NCBI RefSeq assembly: GCF_034353875.1 | Contig: NZ_CP133784.1 | Location: 3,128,501-3,192,500 of the forward strand | Source: Pseudomonas sp. MH9.2 | Lineage (GTDB): Bacteria; Pseudomonadota; Gammaproteobacteria; Pseudomonadales; Pseudomonadaceae | Reading direction: 5' to 3' | Length of the DNA stretch: 64,000 bases | Part shown: in pieces, positions 17,380 through 26,358 of the stretch | How positions within the stretch are numbered: the stretch's first letter is position 1 | Layout of the letters: each line of letters opens with the position of its first letter | The notes under the pieces: model-generated | Database searches by the model: none | What the model was told of the DNA's origin: nothing | The model's input: the letters and a program-made list of their open reading frames with translations, nothing else | Translations under genes and position numbers: made by a program

Positions 17380-19405
17380 GGCCTTTCCCCATCAACCGCT
17401 TCTGGTCGGCGGCATCACGCTCGGCCGCTCCGCCCTTTGCAGGACGCCCCAGCTTGCGAGTACCACTGTCCCAGGCTTTGCTTGTTGCGTGAAGAAACTG
17501 GGCATTGCGATCCTGGAGGATCGCGGGCTGTTCTTCACGAAGCTTCGCCTTGCCGCTCAGCCGATTCTCATTGAGCACTTGAAGATCCGAGAGCGAAATG
17601 TCGACACTGCTGGGATGGACGCTCGCTGGCTTTACAAAATCGAGTTCGTACAAGACACCCTCTAACTCGATCCAGATATGTCTGACACACATGGTCATCA
17701 CATAAGCTGAGACCCGTATCTGGCCATTGAGCGCAATCCTGTCAAAAACTTCGGTATCTATCAGCTTTGAAGAGTTGTACTTACGGCCATAAAAATAAAC
17801 CCCACTTCTTTTAATGTGTGCCGGATGAGGAGTCAGGAACTCTCGCACGGCGTAGTCGAAAGTAACCTCCGTTCCCGCATCGTAACCAAGATCACTGTAG
17901 AACTTGTAAATATTATGTGGGGTTGGACTGAAGCCCACTTCCAGCATTTCAGGTGTCATTCTCCCCTCAGCATCAGAAGCGTTATTATCATAAATAGCTT
18001 GCAAAATATGCCGCTTGCACATCTCCACAAAGTTGAGCGAGCTATGAAAATGTGTTTGCTGATCATTGTCAGACTTGGTCCGAGGATGTGACGATTCGAC
18101 CGTCGCTTTCGACTGACCCGAGTGGGTCGGAGTGAGCTCGAGCCTGGATAGCCAACTCATCATCTCGCCACGAGCGACTGCTTCTGAACGATTTGGTACG
18201 CCCATGGTGGAGCCAGGTCCACGATCGAAGACGATGTTTTGTGGCAGACCATAAGTGGGCCAGTCCTCTTCTCTAATCGTCAATCCAAATAACGAGGCAT
18301 ATTTGACCTTACCTATGGCCGTCGAAAACAGGGCCATCCGGTAAGCTTCCATATTCTCTTTGTTTTCGGAGAATCCCAAGGCGACGACGGCACCAGACTG
18401 GCCACACACCCCTCGAACTATACAAGCCGAATCCATAGCGGATCCTTCCAGCAAACCAGATATTTTTCCTTTGGGGTTATAACCATCGAACTCAACAAGT
18501 TGGTTAACATTGACGAGATCGTGAGCGAAGCTTCCAACAATTCCAGACTTTGCTCGAGCACCGCTGGGACCTCTGCGTGCTTTCCTATACGCCTTGGTGC
18601 TTATCACCTGACCAAGATAGTAGTCGTACTGTCCTTTTGTGGGAAATGGCTTCCCTTCAGGATGATAGAACTTCTTACTTCCCTCTGAAGTTGTTAGAGG
18701 AATACAACCGAACTCACCTACTAGCACGGCACCAAAAATCTCAGCGTCAGATTTTGTTTTATCATTGTAATTGATGAACCCATTAATAATAGAAGCCTGC
18801 ATTTCGGGCGTGGCGGGGAATCGGGATTTGCGTCCCGACCTAGGCGGACGTCCCAACATTTGCCCGTCTGCGGCCTGTTCCCTCTTGCCTGTTCCACAAC
18901 GGTCGAACTTAGGCATAAGCGCCCACTTCGAGCGGCCGAATACCAGATAGGTAAAAAACCAAAACCTCAACCGGGCGGCGTTCTGAGAGGGGGACTGGTT
19001 GGCGGCATAGGCATTGATGATCGACTCGGGATTGTCGCTGGAGAGGATCTCCTCAGCATCGTCTACCAAATCCGCTATGGCGAGGTAACGCTTGTTTACC
19101 ATTTCATCGTAGCTTTTCGTTGGCCTTACCCGATCCATTTCCAATTGATCCACTGAAATACCCCTGATGGCCTGCAACCAGGGAGGTGTGGCGTCACTGC
19201 CACATTCCAAAAGATCACCATTGGTCAATGCCAGATCAAATTCAGGCCGGGAAAACGTTAGCAAACTCGCAGTGGTGCCTTTTTCATCAAAAAATACAAG
19301 GCGCGCCCTATTCGCCTTGCCGGCACTTGCAAGAAAATAGTATTCGACATCCTTCGTCAGCCCTCTGAATCCCTCAGGTGCTTTCAGCTTGGAGCCAGTT
19401 ATCAT
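17372..19405 (-). CDS. tnsB: Transposase TnsB (DDE integrase fold)
   Basis: 677 residues, the size of Tn7 TnsB. The DDE residues appear as LVEFDGYNPKG (about 310), IVFDRGPGS (about 395) and KATVESSHPRTK (about 440). N-terminal helical DNA-binding domains and a C-terminal beta domain are expected. The C-terminal tail is charged (AERDAADQKRLMGKG). TnsB binds the repeated sites at both ends and cuts and joins the 3' ends. The start codon overlaps the tnsA stop (ATGA). Confidence 0.9.
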   Translation of the reverse strand: MITGSKLKAPEGFRGLTKDVEYYFLASAGKANRARLVFFDEKGTTASLLTFSRPEFDLALTNGDLLECGSDATPPWLQAIRGISVDQLEMDRVRPTKSYDEMVNKRYLAIADLVDDAEEILSSDNPESIINAYAANQSPSQNAARLRFWFFTYLVFGRSKWALMPKFDRCGTGKREQAADGQMLGRPPRSGRKSRFPATPEMQASIINGFINYNDKTKSDAEIFGAVLVGEFGCIPLTTSEGSKKFYHPEGKPFPTKGQYDYYLGQVISTKAYRKARRGPSGARAKSGIVGSFAHDLVNVNQLVEFDGYNPKGKISGLLEGSAMDSACIVRGVCGQSGAVVALGFSENKENMEAYRMALFSTAIGKVKYASLFGLTIREEDWPTYGLPQNIVFDRGPGSTMGVPNRSEAVARGEMMSWLSRLELTPTHSGQSKATVESSHPRTKSDNDQQTHFHSSLNFVEMCKRHILQAIYDNNASDAEGRMTPEMLEVGFSPTPHNIYKFYSDLGYDAGTEVTFDYAVREFLTPHPAHIKRSGVYFYGRKYNSSKLIDTEVFDRIALNGQIRVSAYVMTMCVRHIWIELEGVLYELDFVKPASVHPSSVDISLSDLQVLNENRLSGKAKLREEQPAILQDRNAQFLHATSKAWDSGTRKLGRPAKGGAAERDAADQKRLMGKGHD

Positions 19406-20388
19406 TCGGGCAGTCCGGCAAAAAGTGAGCCATAGACTTGCAGAACATCCGGCGCATCCGTCACCAATGGATGATCGATAAGAATAGGGTCAAACAAACT
19501 GACCTGGAGCTTGCGCTCCCATATGTCTTTGTAGATCTTCGTAAGAAACAGATCACGCCGTCCCCACTGTTTTCCGTACATTAAGGCAACGGACGCTACT
19601 GGTCTCCCATGAGTGACACAGTCTCTGACGTCATGTGAGAAGTCCTCGAGAAGATTTGATTCGAGGCAGATTTCGCGATCATGATAGCTATATAGAAGAT
19701 CCAAGTTGGCCACCAAGACTGGGTCCAACAGGTCCCTAGAAACCCTCACAGTCCTGATACCTGCACTATGGTAGTACGCCTCTTCCAAGGCATGCCGCAA
19801 GCGAGCTTTCTCGCGGTCTTCTTTTTGTTTCGCAAGGCTCTTCAAGCTTCCCCGAGCAACCTCGTCAAAATCCATCGCACTCAACTTCACTGTCCAGTTC
19901 ACAGCGTAGGGGACTGAGCCTTGCGGCTGGATATAGAGAAGAAGATCGCCAAGATAGGGGTGGGGAACCCTCTGGCGTTCACCATCACCGTAGGTCACGA
20001 CTACGGTCGCGTGTTTAAGCCCGATTTCCTCTGCCACCAATGATGTTCCCTTCACCGGCAGAAGTTCCAGTCCAGCAGTTAAGGGGTGCCCTTGAAGTGG
20101 ATGAACGTGTGGAATTGGACTGAGCATTTTCTGCTCATGCAACTCAAATACATCGGTATTATAAAGAGCCAGTTGGGCGAAGATCCTTTCAGGTGTAGAA
20201 AGAAGATGCAGTGCTCGGCCAAGCTTCCTGCTATTAAGGCGGCAAATACGAGAGCCCTTGGGAGCCTCACCAGGGACTGAGTAAATTCCGGCTAAGTAGT
20301 TATCTCCCCACTTGAAGCGGCCTTGTCGACCTATAATGCGAAGTAACGATTTTTTAAGATCCACTAATTTAATCCATCGTCCATTCAT
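19402..20388 (-). CDS. tnsA: Transposon endonuclease TnsA
   Basis: About 328 residues from the ATG at 20388 (MNGRWIKLVDLKK). A longer frame begins with TTG at 20442. TnsA cuts the 5' strands, giving cut-and-paste transposition. The nuclease core is suggested by a glutamate in TPERIFAQLALY, an aspartate in PYLGDLLLYIQP and VNWTVK, where the lysine matches the QxK of Tn7 TnsA but the glutamine position is not conserved. First gene of tnsABC. The N-terminal start is uncertain because no well-placed ribosome site is visible. Confidence 0.8.
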   Translation of the reverse strand: MNGRWIKLVDLKKSLLRIIGRQGRFKWGDNYLAGIYSVPGEAPKGSRICRLNSRKLGRALHLLSTPERIFAQLALYNTDVFELHEQKMLSPIPHVHPLQGHPLTAGLELLPVKGTSLVAEEIGLKHATVVVTYGDGERQRVPHPYLGDLLLYIQPQGSVPYAVNWTVKLSAMDFDEVARGSLKSLAKQKEDREKARLRHALEEAYYHSAGIRTVRVSRDLLDPVLVANLDLLYSYHDREICLESNLLEDFSHDVRDCVTHGRPVASVALMYGKQWGRRDLFLTKIYKDIWERKLQVSLFDPILIDHPLVTDAPDVLQVYGSLFAGLPE

Positions 20389-20442
20389 CCTTAGCAGGCA
20401 ACGTATAACAGCCCACCTGAATCGGATGAATAAGTAGTCCAA

Positions 20443-21080
20443 TAGCGCGCTGGCACGCCGATGGCCGCATTACGCGCAATTTACTTTTCTCGGGATGAGC
20501 GGAGCCGTGCAGGGCTTGACGCCCTACGCTAGTGAATGGACAATGGATTCGTCAGGAGTCGAAAGCTGACTTATCCTCAAAGGCCCAAGGTCACACTTGG
20601 GCCTTTGTCTATCTGGCTCCTGGGTCTTCTATCCAGTTTCCATTTTGTTTTCCTCAGGCCTGATTAATAGGCAGGCAACTATCTAATTTTAGCTGTCTGC
20701 ACTTTGGCAGCTGCCTCTCCGTTAATTAGGCAGAGTTTTCATCGCTTGCTTGTCGTGCACTTTCAGTTCCAGTCATGCCTTTAGTAACCGTTACTTAACG
20801 CCGCATGGTAACGCCGAAAAATGGCAATTGACAACCGGAATAAATCAGCTAAGTTCCGCCTCCGACGGCGGATTTATGCTGAATTTCCAGTATTTTCGGT
20901 GCTTGGACGGCTAAAAACTGGCACACCTAGATGATAAAGAAATTAAAAACTAGCGGTAGATGCCTACGGTTATGAGACCTCAGATTCGTGAATAACCATC
21001 CGCTGTTTAGGTGGAATGGATACGAAGCGCGAGGTGCCGGCCGCTATACTAATCTCCTCTGACCCCGACTAGGAGGCCGC
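20443..21080. promoter_or_regulatory. Divergent regulatory region between tnsABC and tnsD, with a hairpin
   Basis: 638 bases without a gene. At 20578-20606 AAAGGCCCAAG and CTTGGGCCTTT form an 11-bp stem, like a terminator but with a poor T-tract. CCGCC/GGCGG forms a smaller stem near 20857. A strong ribosome site (AGGAGG, 21070-21075) precedes tnsD. Both operons must be driven from here, so it is the likely control point for transposition. Confidence 0.5.
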
Positions 21081-22697
21081 ATGAGCGCCGCTTCAGGTCA
21101 GGAATGGGTGGCAAGGCCATTCCCTCGGCTGGACTGGCTACCCGACGAGACACTGTTCAGTTTGTGCAGTCGACAGCATCTGGTAATGGGTAACTTAAAC
21201 CCTGGGACGACATCTACCTCGGTGTTGGGACTACGTCAACAATTTATAAAACATGATATCCCCTGCGGAATTTCAGCGTTAGAACGAACTGGGTTCGAAT
21301 ACTGGGGCAGTGCAGAATCTATTCTTCTTAATCACACAATATTCCCACTATTTGTTCCATTTCAAAATAAAGTTAAAATTGAAGACGCGATAAGAACTGT
21401 AAAAAGCGAACGCCTTGATTCAATTAAATATCGACTTGGCCTGGTATCAAGCGGCTTTGGCGCTGAACACCCGTTGAAAGCATGTCCGTACTGTATGCGC
21501 GAGGATGTGCACGCCCATGGCATAGCTTACTGGCACCTCACACACCAATATCCAGGTGTGTTGATCTGTCCACGCCATGAAGCTTGGCTCATGGCATCCA
21601 CCAAAAGTAGACGGTGGTCTGGTCGGTTTGAATGGTCGCTACCTGCCAAGGAATTCTTGATCGAACAGACCTCATCTCAGAAACTCTGGTCACGTCCAGT
21701 TTTTTTGGCCTTGGCGGACAATGTCATCGACCTTGCGTCCATCGGCCGAGCGAGGTCCTTCGAACCTTGCGCCGTCGCCACGGCCTATCGAACAGCTTTA
21801 CTCCACGGGAGCAGATCTGCATCACTGCTCGACCGCACCGAGCCGCTTCGCCGCTTTCATCTTTTTGAATCATTGCCGACAGACAAAAAAAGCTCAGAGT
21901 CATTTGTGAACCAGTTTGTCCGTACCCCCCGCGGAAGCATTCATCCTCTGAAACATCTGATTCTGATTGATTGGCTATTTGATGACCTGCACTCGTTTCT
22001 AGAGGCCTACAAAGCCGAAGTGGCCAGATCAGCCCAGCAAGTGGCACGCACTCCATCGCGGTTACCTGATAAGCGAGTCTCGCTATCAAGCTCTGGGGCT
22101 CCAGCCAAAAACGCTCCCAGGCCCAAACGACTAAAAGGCCAGCTCAAGGAGGATCTGCTTTCAAGACTGGCTGAGGGCGTGTCGAAACAGGTGCTTTGTG
22201 ACGAGTTTCAAATCACTGTCTCCACGATCAATAAGCTACTACGTGCCCATCCAGCGACCTACGCCATAGCACTTAAAGCTAGGCACCGCCGCGAGATTGA
22301 TGAGCACAGGAGTCAGTGGCAACACTTGCACAGTTTGTATCCTGAATTGGGAGTTCAGGCTTTGAGGAACACAATGCCTCCTCTCTACGCCTGGCTTTAT
22401 CGAAACGACAAAGCCTGGCTGATAGCCGAAGAGCAAACCTTCGCCAAACCTGCGCACGTGAACAAACACCATGTTGACTGGGAGGCCCGGGATTATCGGC
22501 TACTGAGCATGTTGCATAACGCGTGCGAGTCGATCGCTTTACCGCAGCGCGGTCCGGTCACAATGGCCCAGCTGTACGCCATGATCCCCATGCTCTCGAC
22601 TTGCCTAGAAAATCGGGGCCAATACCCCGAGTCCAGAGCATACCTGTCTACGGTGCTGGGTCGCTTCAAGCCGCAAGATCTCCTCGACCACGGATAG
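21081..22697 (+). CDS. tnsD: Target selector TnsD (TniQ family), probably recognises glmS
   Basis: 538 residues, similar in length to Tn7 TnsD. The N-terminal TniQ domain shows WLPDETLFSLCSR, the zinc ligands CPYC and CPRH with WHLTHQYPGVLICPRH, and YWHL. The C-terminal half has a helix-turn-helix segment (LSRLAEGVSKQVLCDEFQI, then STINKLL) and PPLYAWLYRNDKAWL, as in TnsD proteins. TnsD binds the end of glmS and recruits TnsC, which agrees with where this element sits. It is transcribed divergently from tnsABC instead of following tnsC as in Tn7. Confidence 0.88.
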   Translation: MSAASGQEWVARPFPRLDWLPDETLFSLCSRQHLVMGNLNPGTTSTSVLGLRQQFIKHDIPCGISALERTGFEYWGSAESILLNHTIFPLFVPFQNKVKIEDAIRTVKSERLDSIKYRLGLVSSGFGAEHPLKACPYCMREDVHAHGIAYWHLTHQYPGVLICPRHEAWLMASTKSRRWSGRFEWSLPAKEFLIEQTSSQKLWSRPVFLALADNVIDLASIGRARSFEPCAVATAYRTALLHGSRSASLLDRTEPLRRFHLFESLPTDKKSSESFVNQFVRTPRGSIHPLKHLILIDWLFDDLHSFLEAYKAEVARSAQQVARTPSRLPDKRVSLSSSGAPAKNAPRPKRLKGQLKEDLLSRLAEGVSKQVLCDEFQITVSTINKLLRAHPATYAIALKARHRREIDEHRSQWQHLHSLYPELGVQALRNTMPPLYAWLYRNDKAWLIAEEQTFAKPAHVNKHHVDWEARDYRLLSMLHNACESIALPQRGPVTMAQLYAMIPMLSTCLENRGQYPESRAYLSTVLGRFKPQDLLDHG

Positions 22698-22789
22698 GGT
22701 ATTAATGCATCCGAGCGTAGCTAGCTAAAGGTCGAACAAGATCGACGACTACGACCTCTGCCCGCCAAGACCAAAGTGTGAGTAACGTC
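22698..22789. other. Short gap after tnsD
   Basis: No feature seen. The minus-strand frame 22702-22917 is only the complement of the antitoxin remnant that follows. Confidence 0.3.
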
Positions 22790-22978
22790 ATGACCGAAGC
22801 CCAACGCTGGACAGTGAAATGACAAGATCCTGCGGATGGAAGTGGCGACGTCATCATTGACTTGCGGCCGGACCTTCTCGCCAGTTTAGGACTGAGCATC
22901 GGCGACGTACTGACCATTGAAGTGATCGGCGGCGCGATAGTTCTGACGCCGAAGTCGAGCGACTCAGCTACACCCTGA
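22790..22978 (+). pseudogene. AbrB/MazE-type antitoxin with an early stop
   Basis: The frame reads MTEAQRWTVK, a TGA at 22820-22822, then QDPADGSGDVIIDLRPDLLA, LGLSIGDVLTIEVIGGAIVL and TPKSSDSATP. The second part is a SpoVT-AbrB beta-barrel DNA-binding domain. The TGA at codon 11 breaks it. Re-initiation would lose the first strand. No toxin gene follows. Confidence 0.7.
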
Positions 22979-23099
22979 ATGGCGCCGGCGCGCTTTACCT
23001 AATCGTCAAACAGGCGAACGGCACATCTGAGTGGCGGCGTTTGGGCATTGATTGCCGGCGTATGGGATGTAGATTCAACCGTTCGCGAGGGCAGCAATC

Positions 23100-23284
23100 G
23101 GCCGATTGTGTTGAAAAAGTCGGTTTTCTTAAACTGCCGAAAAATTGATCGGTGAAAGCGCCTTTTAGCACGCTGCTACGTGAAATCTCAGTCCGAATGC
23201 CTCTGCGAAAATTCTGGATTTCTATCTCAGGCGCTTACTTTTTTGCCATGGAAACTAAGGCCGACTTTTTCAACAGAATCGGCC
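23100..23284. mobile_element. MITE with IS1182-type inverted ends
   Basis: GGCCGATTGTGTTGAAAAAG at 23100 and its near-perfect inverse ending at 23284 form 24-base ends with one mismatch around about 137 bases with no gene. The same ends (CGATTCTGTTGAAAAAGT) flank the IS1182-family transposase at 24.7-26.3 kb. Similarity extends outside: GCGAGGGCAGCAATCG at the left of the MITE resembles GCGAAGGGCAGCAGTCG at the left of the IS, so the true tips may lie 15-20 bp further out. It is a non-autonomous relative. Confidence 0.75.
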
Positions 23285-23390
23285 AAAAGCAGACGTTCGG
23301 CAGTAGGGTCTTTTCCCTTGTTTCTCCATCCTGTACGCGCTAGCCTCAATGCTGTTTTAACCTCCACGAACAGGAAGAGTCAGTCACCCT

Positions 23391-23729
23391 ATGAATTTGG
23401 ATCGTGCAAAGCAGCTGATTCATGGAGAGTTAAATCATGACTTCCCTATTGAAAGTCTCATCCATGTACTTGAAGCTGCCATTGAGCTGATTTCTCTTCC
23501 GGACAATGACTTCTGCTGGTCAAGTTGGGAGGGCGAAGAACAGGCAAAGAGAGAATTGCTAGGTTTGGTCAGCACGCTGAAATCTGGCGTGTTACCCGAA
23601 AGGATAAAATTTGCTGTTCTGTTTGCTCCAACCGGTCCACTGCAAGAAGTCAGTCTGAGCAGTGGTTGGGCGGCCCCCTTCCTTAAAGTGGCTGAGAAAT
23701 ATGATGAAGTTGAAGCATTGCTGTGGTGA
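23391..23729 (+). CDS. Hypothetical small protein
   Basis: 112 residues (MNLDRAKQLIHGELNHD...). Acidic and helical at the start, with FAVLFAPTGPLQEVSLSSGW in the second half. No motif I recognise. It could be an immunity-type protein, since small acidic orphan genes of this sort are often scattered next to transposon ends, but this is a guess. It stands alone between the MITE and the next gene. Confidence 0.5.
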   Translation: MNLDRAKQLIHGELNHDFPIESLIHVLEAAIELISLPDNDFCWSSWEGEEQAKRELLGLVSTLKSGVLPERIKFAVLFAPTGPLQEVSLSSGWAAPFLKVAEKYDEVEALLW

Positions 23730-23930
23730 GCGGGCCAACAACGCACTCAATCTCGTCCACTAAACCGCATTTACGCGTTTTGTAACTGAGCCTTCGTGTA
23801 TGGCCGCTTTGGGTTGTGGATTGCTGCCCGTCGCAAATAACCGCAATCGGCCAAGAGCGGCCTTTTGGCTACCACGAGGCGAAGAAATGACGTCTACCAC
23901 TAAAGGCTTCAACTGATCTAAAGTACTGCC

Positions 23931-24638
23931 ATGAGCACACTCATCGAATTGACTACATCTCTGCACTTAACTGATATTGCTATTAATGCCGTCGGCGGAT
24001 TCCTCGGCAGCGCTTTACTGCTGTGGCTTGCAATGGGAAGGCAAGGTATTAAAACCTTGAGATCCAGAATCGCACGACCGACCGTCCTATTACAGCCCCG
24101 AAAAACGCCTGAAAATATCTTCACGGGCATCGAATTGGGAGCACCTGCAGAATGGATCAAGGAGCAACTAGGGCCCCCGAATAGGATCGCTGAGAATTGG
24201 TGGGGCTACCGATTTTCCGACTCCCTGGTTTCTCTTACATTCGACGCAAGCCATTCTCTATTGACGCTCGCTGTAGCACTCACAGATGAAACTACGATCT
24301 TTGAGTTTCCAGCAATGCATTTCGATTGCCCGCCACTAGGGAAAATAGCCCTGTCTGACCTTGAGGTGGATCATCTCTCATTAGAGTTCAATGAATCGAC
24401 CCGGCACAGTGAACTACTCATCAGCGGCCGCGAGGGTCCGCGAGGGGCCTGGCATTACATCGCTTTCGGAGCGCTAAGTCCGCACATCCCGGGACCTCTG
24501 TCGGAAAGTGATTTTCGCTGGGACAAGGACGAAGCCGCGCTTATAGGTCCCGCCGATCAGGTGAAGATCAACTGGGCTGCGGTGTCGGCAACTTCAGAAA
24601 TTGGCACGTTCCCATGGGATTTTGGTCTGAGGTTGTAA
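23931..24638 (+). CDS. Membrane-anchored protein, possibly ETEC_3214-domain family
   Basis: 235 residues. One membrane segment at about 15-37 (INAVGGFLGSALLLWLAMG) precedes a soluble domain. ELGAPAEWIKEQLGPPNRIA and NWWGYRFSDSLVSLTFD then SGREGPRGAWHYIAFGAL resemble, from memory, proteins annotated as ETEC_3214-domain, of unknown function and often on islands. The topology would put the domain in the cytoplasm. The gene is alone on its transcript, and the IS1182 element begins about 60 bp after its stop. Confidence 0.55.
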   Translation: MSTLIELTTSLHLTDIAINAVGGFLGSALLLWLAMGRQGIKTLRSRIARPTVLLQPRKTPENIFTGIELGAPAEWIKEQLGPPNRIAENWWGYRFSDSLVSLTFDASHSLLTLAVALTDETTIFEFPAMHFDCPPLGKIALSDLEVDHLSLEFNESTRHSELLISGREGPRGAWHYIAFGALSPHIPGPLSESDFRWDKDEAALIGPADQVKINWAAVSATSEIGTFPWDFGLRL

Positions 24639-24694
24639 GGTTTGCCAAGTCCTCTATAGACACTAATGTCCGCAACGGGTCGATTGATGACTGT

Positions 24695-26345
24695 CGCGAA
24701 GGGCAGCAGTCGACCGATTCTGTTGAAAAAGTAGATCTCCTGCTTGGCCTTTGGCAAAATATGGACATCGGCCGGCGGGAGGGTTCGCAGCATGATGGGA
24801 CAATTGTCGAGTGGACAGGAACGGCTGTTTTACTCGTTCAACATTGAAGATCACATCCCAGCAAATCACCTCCTGCGCAGCATTGATCGATGTCTCGATC
24901 TGAGCGACCTGCGCCATTACCTCGCCGATTTCTACAGCCCGATTGGGCGTCCTTCGATTGATCCTGAGCTGATGATTCGCATGTTGGTTGTGGGCTATTG
25001 CTACGGCATTCGTTCAGAGCGCCGGTTGTGCGAAGAGGCCCATTTGAACTTGGCGTACCGCTGGTTCTGTCGGTTGAGCCTTGAAGATGAAGTCCCCAAT
25101 CACTCTACTTTTTCCAAGAATCGCCATGGCCGTTTCCGGGACAGCGATCTGTTTCGTTGGCTGTTTAATGAGGTGCTGCGCCGCTGCATGGACGCAGGTC
25201 TGGTCAAGGGTGAAGGCTTTGCCGTGGACGCTAGCATCATCAAAGCGGATGCCAATCGGCAGCGTGGCGTTCCGGGAGATGAAGACGTCAACTGGAGCGA
25301 TCCTTCGCTAAGTACTCGTGCCGTACGTGAGTACCTTGAAGCGCTGGATGAAGAGGCTTTGGCTGAAACACTGCCTAAGCGCCTGTCGCTGACCGATCCT
25401 CTCGCTCGTTGGACAGCAGCTCCAGGAGGCCCGGCGTTCTTCGCTTACTCGACGAACTATCTGATTGATGTCGAGCATGGCGTGATCATGGATGTGGAGC
25501 CGACACCGGCTCATCGAACAGCCGAGGTCGAGAGCACCAAAATCATGATTGAGCGGGTCGAAGAACACTTCGATATCAAGCCGGATCGGCTCATCGGCGA
25601 TACCGCTTATGGAACCGCACCGATGTTGGCCTGGATGGTTGACGAAAAAGAGATCGAGCCACATGTGCCGGTTTGGGACAAAACCGAGCGCAAGAACGAC
25701 AGTCTCTCGAGTAGCGATTTTCAATGGAATGAAGAAGCGCAGGAGTATCGCTGCCCCACCGGTCATGCCCTGCGCAGCGAGTGGCGAGCCTTCAAGAACC
25801 AGCGCTCACATGTCACGAAAGCCGACACCATCATCTTTCGATCACGACAAACCGACTGCGCGAAATGCTCGATGAAAGAGCGCTGCTGCCCGAGCATTCC
25901 GGTTCGGAAAATCGCCCGTAGCATCCATGAAGCCGCGCGTGATGTTGCTCGGCGGATCGCCGCGACGCCTCAATATGTATGCTCCCGCCACGAACGGAAG
26001 AAGGTCGAAATGTTGTTTGCTCACCTCAAGCGAATCTTGAAACTGGATCGCTTGCGATTGCGAGGTATGAGCGGTGCGAGCGATGAGTTCACATTGGCGG
26101 CAGCGGTACAGAATCTGCGGAGACTGGCCAAACTGACTTCCCAAGGGCCACCAACCACGGGATAGGTGCGCCCGGAGTAAGCAAAAAACCTCAAATTAAT
26201 CCACTGACAAAGCTGCAACGGTCAACGCAAAACCGAAAAACCACCCAACGTGGTGAATAGGTTCTGAAGTGACGGCCAACCTCGATGTCTTCCAGTCTGA
26301 AATTCCGACTTTTTCAACACAATCGACCCAAAGCAGTCGTTGAGC
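24695..26345. mobile_element. IS1182-family insertion sequence
   Basis: Inverted ends ACCGATTCTGTTGAAAAAGT (24713-24732) and, inverted, GTCGATTGTGTTGAAAAAGT (26308-26327) flank a full transposase gene. 17 of the 20 bases match. Comparison with the MITE suggests that the tips extend outward to about 24695 and 26345. The exact limits and target duplication could not be fixed by eye. Confidence 0.75.
24792..26165 (+). CDS. IS1182-family transposase
   Basis: 457 residues from the ATG at 24792 (MMGQLSSGQERLFYSFNIED). The frame is open back to 24744, but the family starts here. DUF772-type N-terminus (HLLRSIDRCLDLSDLR, FYSPIGRPSIDPELMIRML, YGIRSERRLCEEA), then the DDE domain: FAVDASIIKADA, LIGDTAYGTAPML and near the end HERKKVEMLFAHLKRIL. 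A cysteine cluster (CAKCSMKERCC) is typical of the group. It appears full-length and could also move the MITE. Confidence 0.9.
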   Translation: MMGQLSSGQERLFYSFNIEDHIPANHLLRSIDRCLDLSDLRHYLADFYSPIGRPSIDPELMIRMLVVGYCYGIRSERRLCEEAHLNLAYRWFCRLSLEDEVPNHSTFSKNRHGRFRDSDLFRWLFNEVLRRCMDAGLVKGEGFAVDASIIKADANRQRGVPGDEDVNWSDPSLSTRAVREYLEALDEEALAETLPKRLSLTDPLARWTAAPGGPAFFAYSTNYLIDVEHGVIMDVEPTPAHRTAEVESTKIMIERVEEHFDIKPDRLIGDTAYGTAPMLAWMVDEKEIEPHVPVWDKTERKNDSLSSSDFQWNEEAQEYRCPTGHALRSEWRAFKNQRSHVTKADTIIFRSRQTDCAKCSMKERCCPSIPVRKIARSIHEAARDVARRIAATPQYVCSRHERKKVEMLFAHLKRILKLDRLRLRGMSGASDEFTLAAAVQNLRRLAKLTSQGPPTTG

Positions 26346-26358
26346 CGCGAAACATCCG

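Noticed and set aside
23000-23100. Possible integrase N-terminal scrap (ALYLIVKQANGTSEW)
   Set aside because: Only about 15 residues resemble DUF4102. Too short to support.
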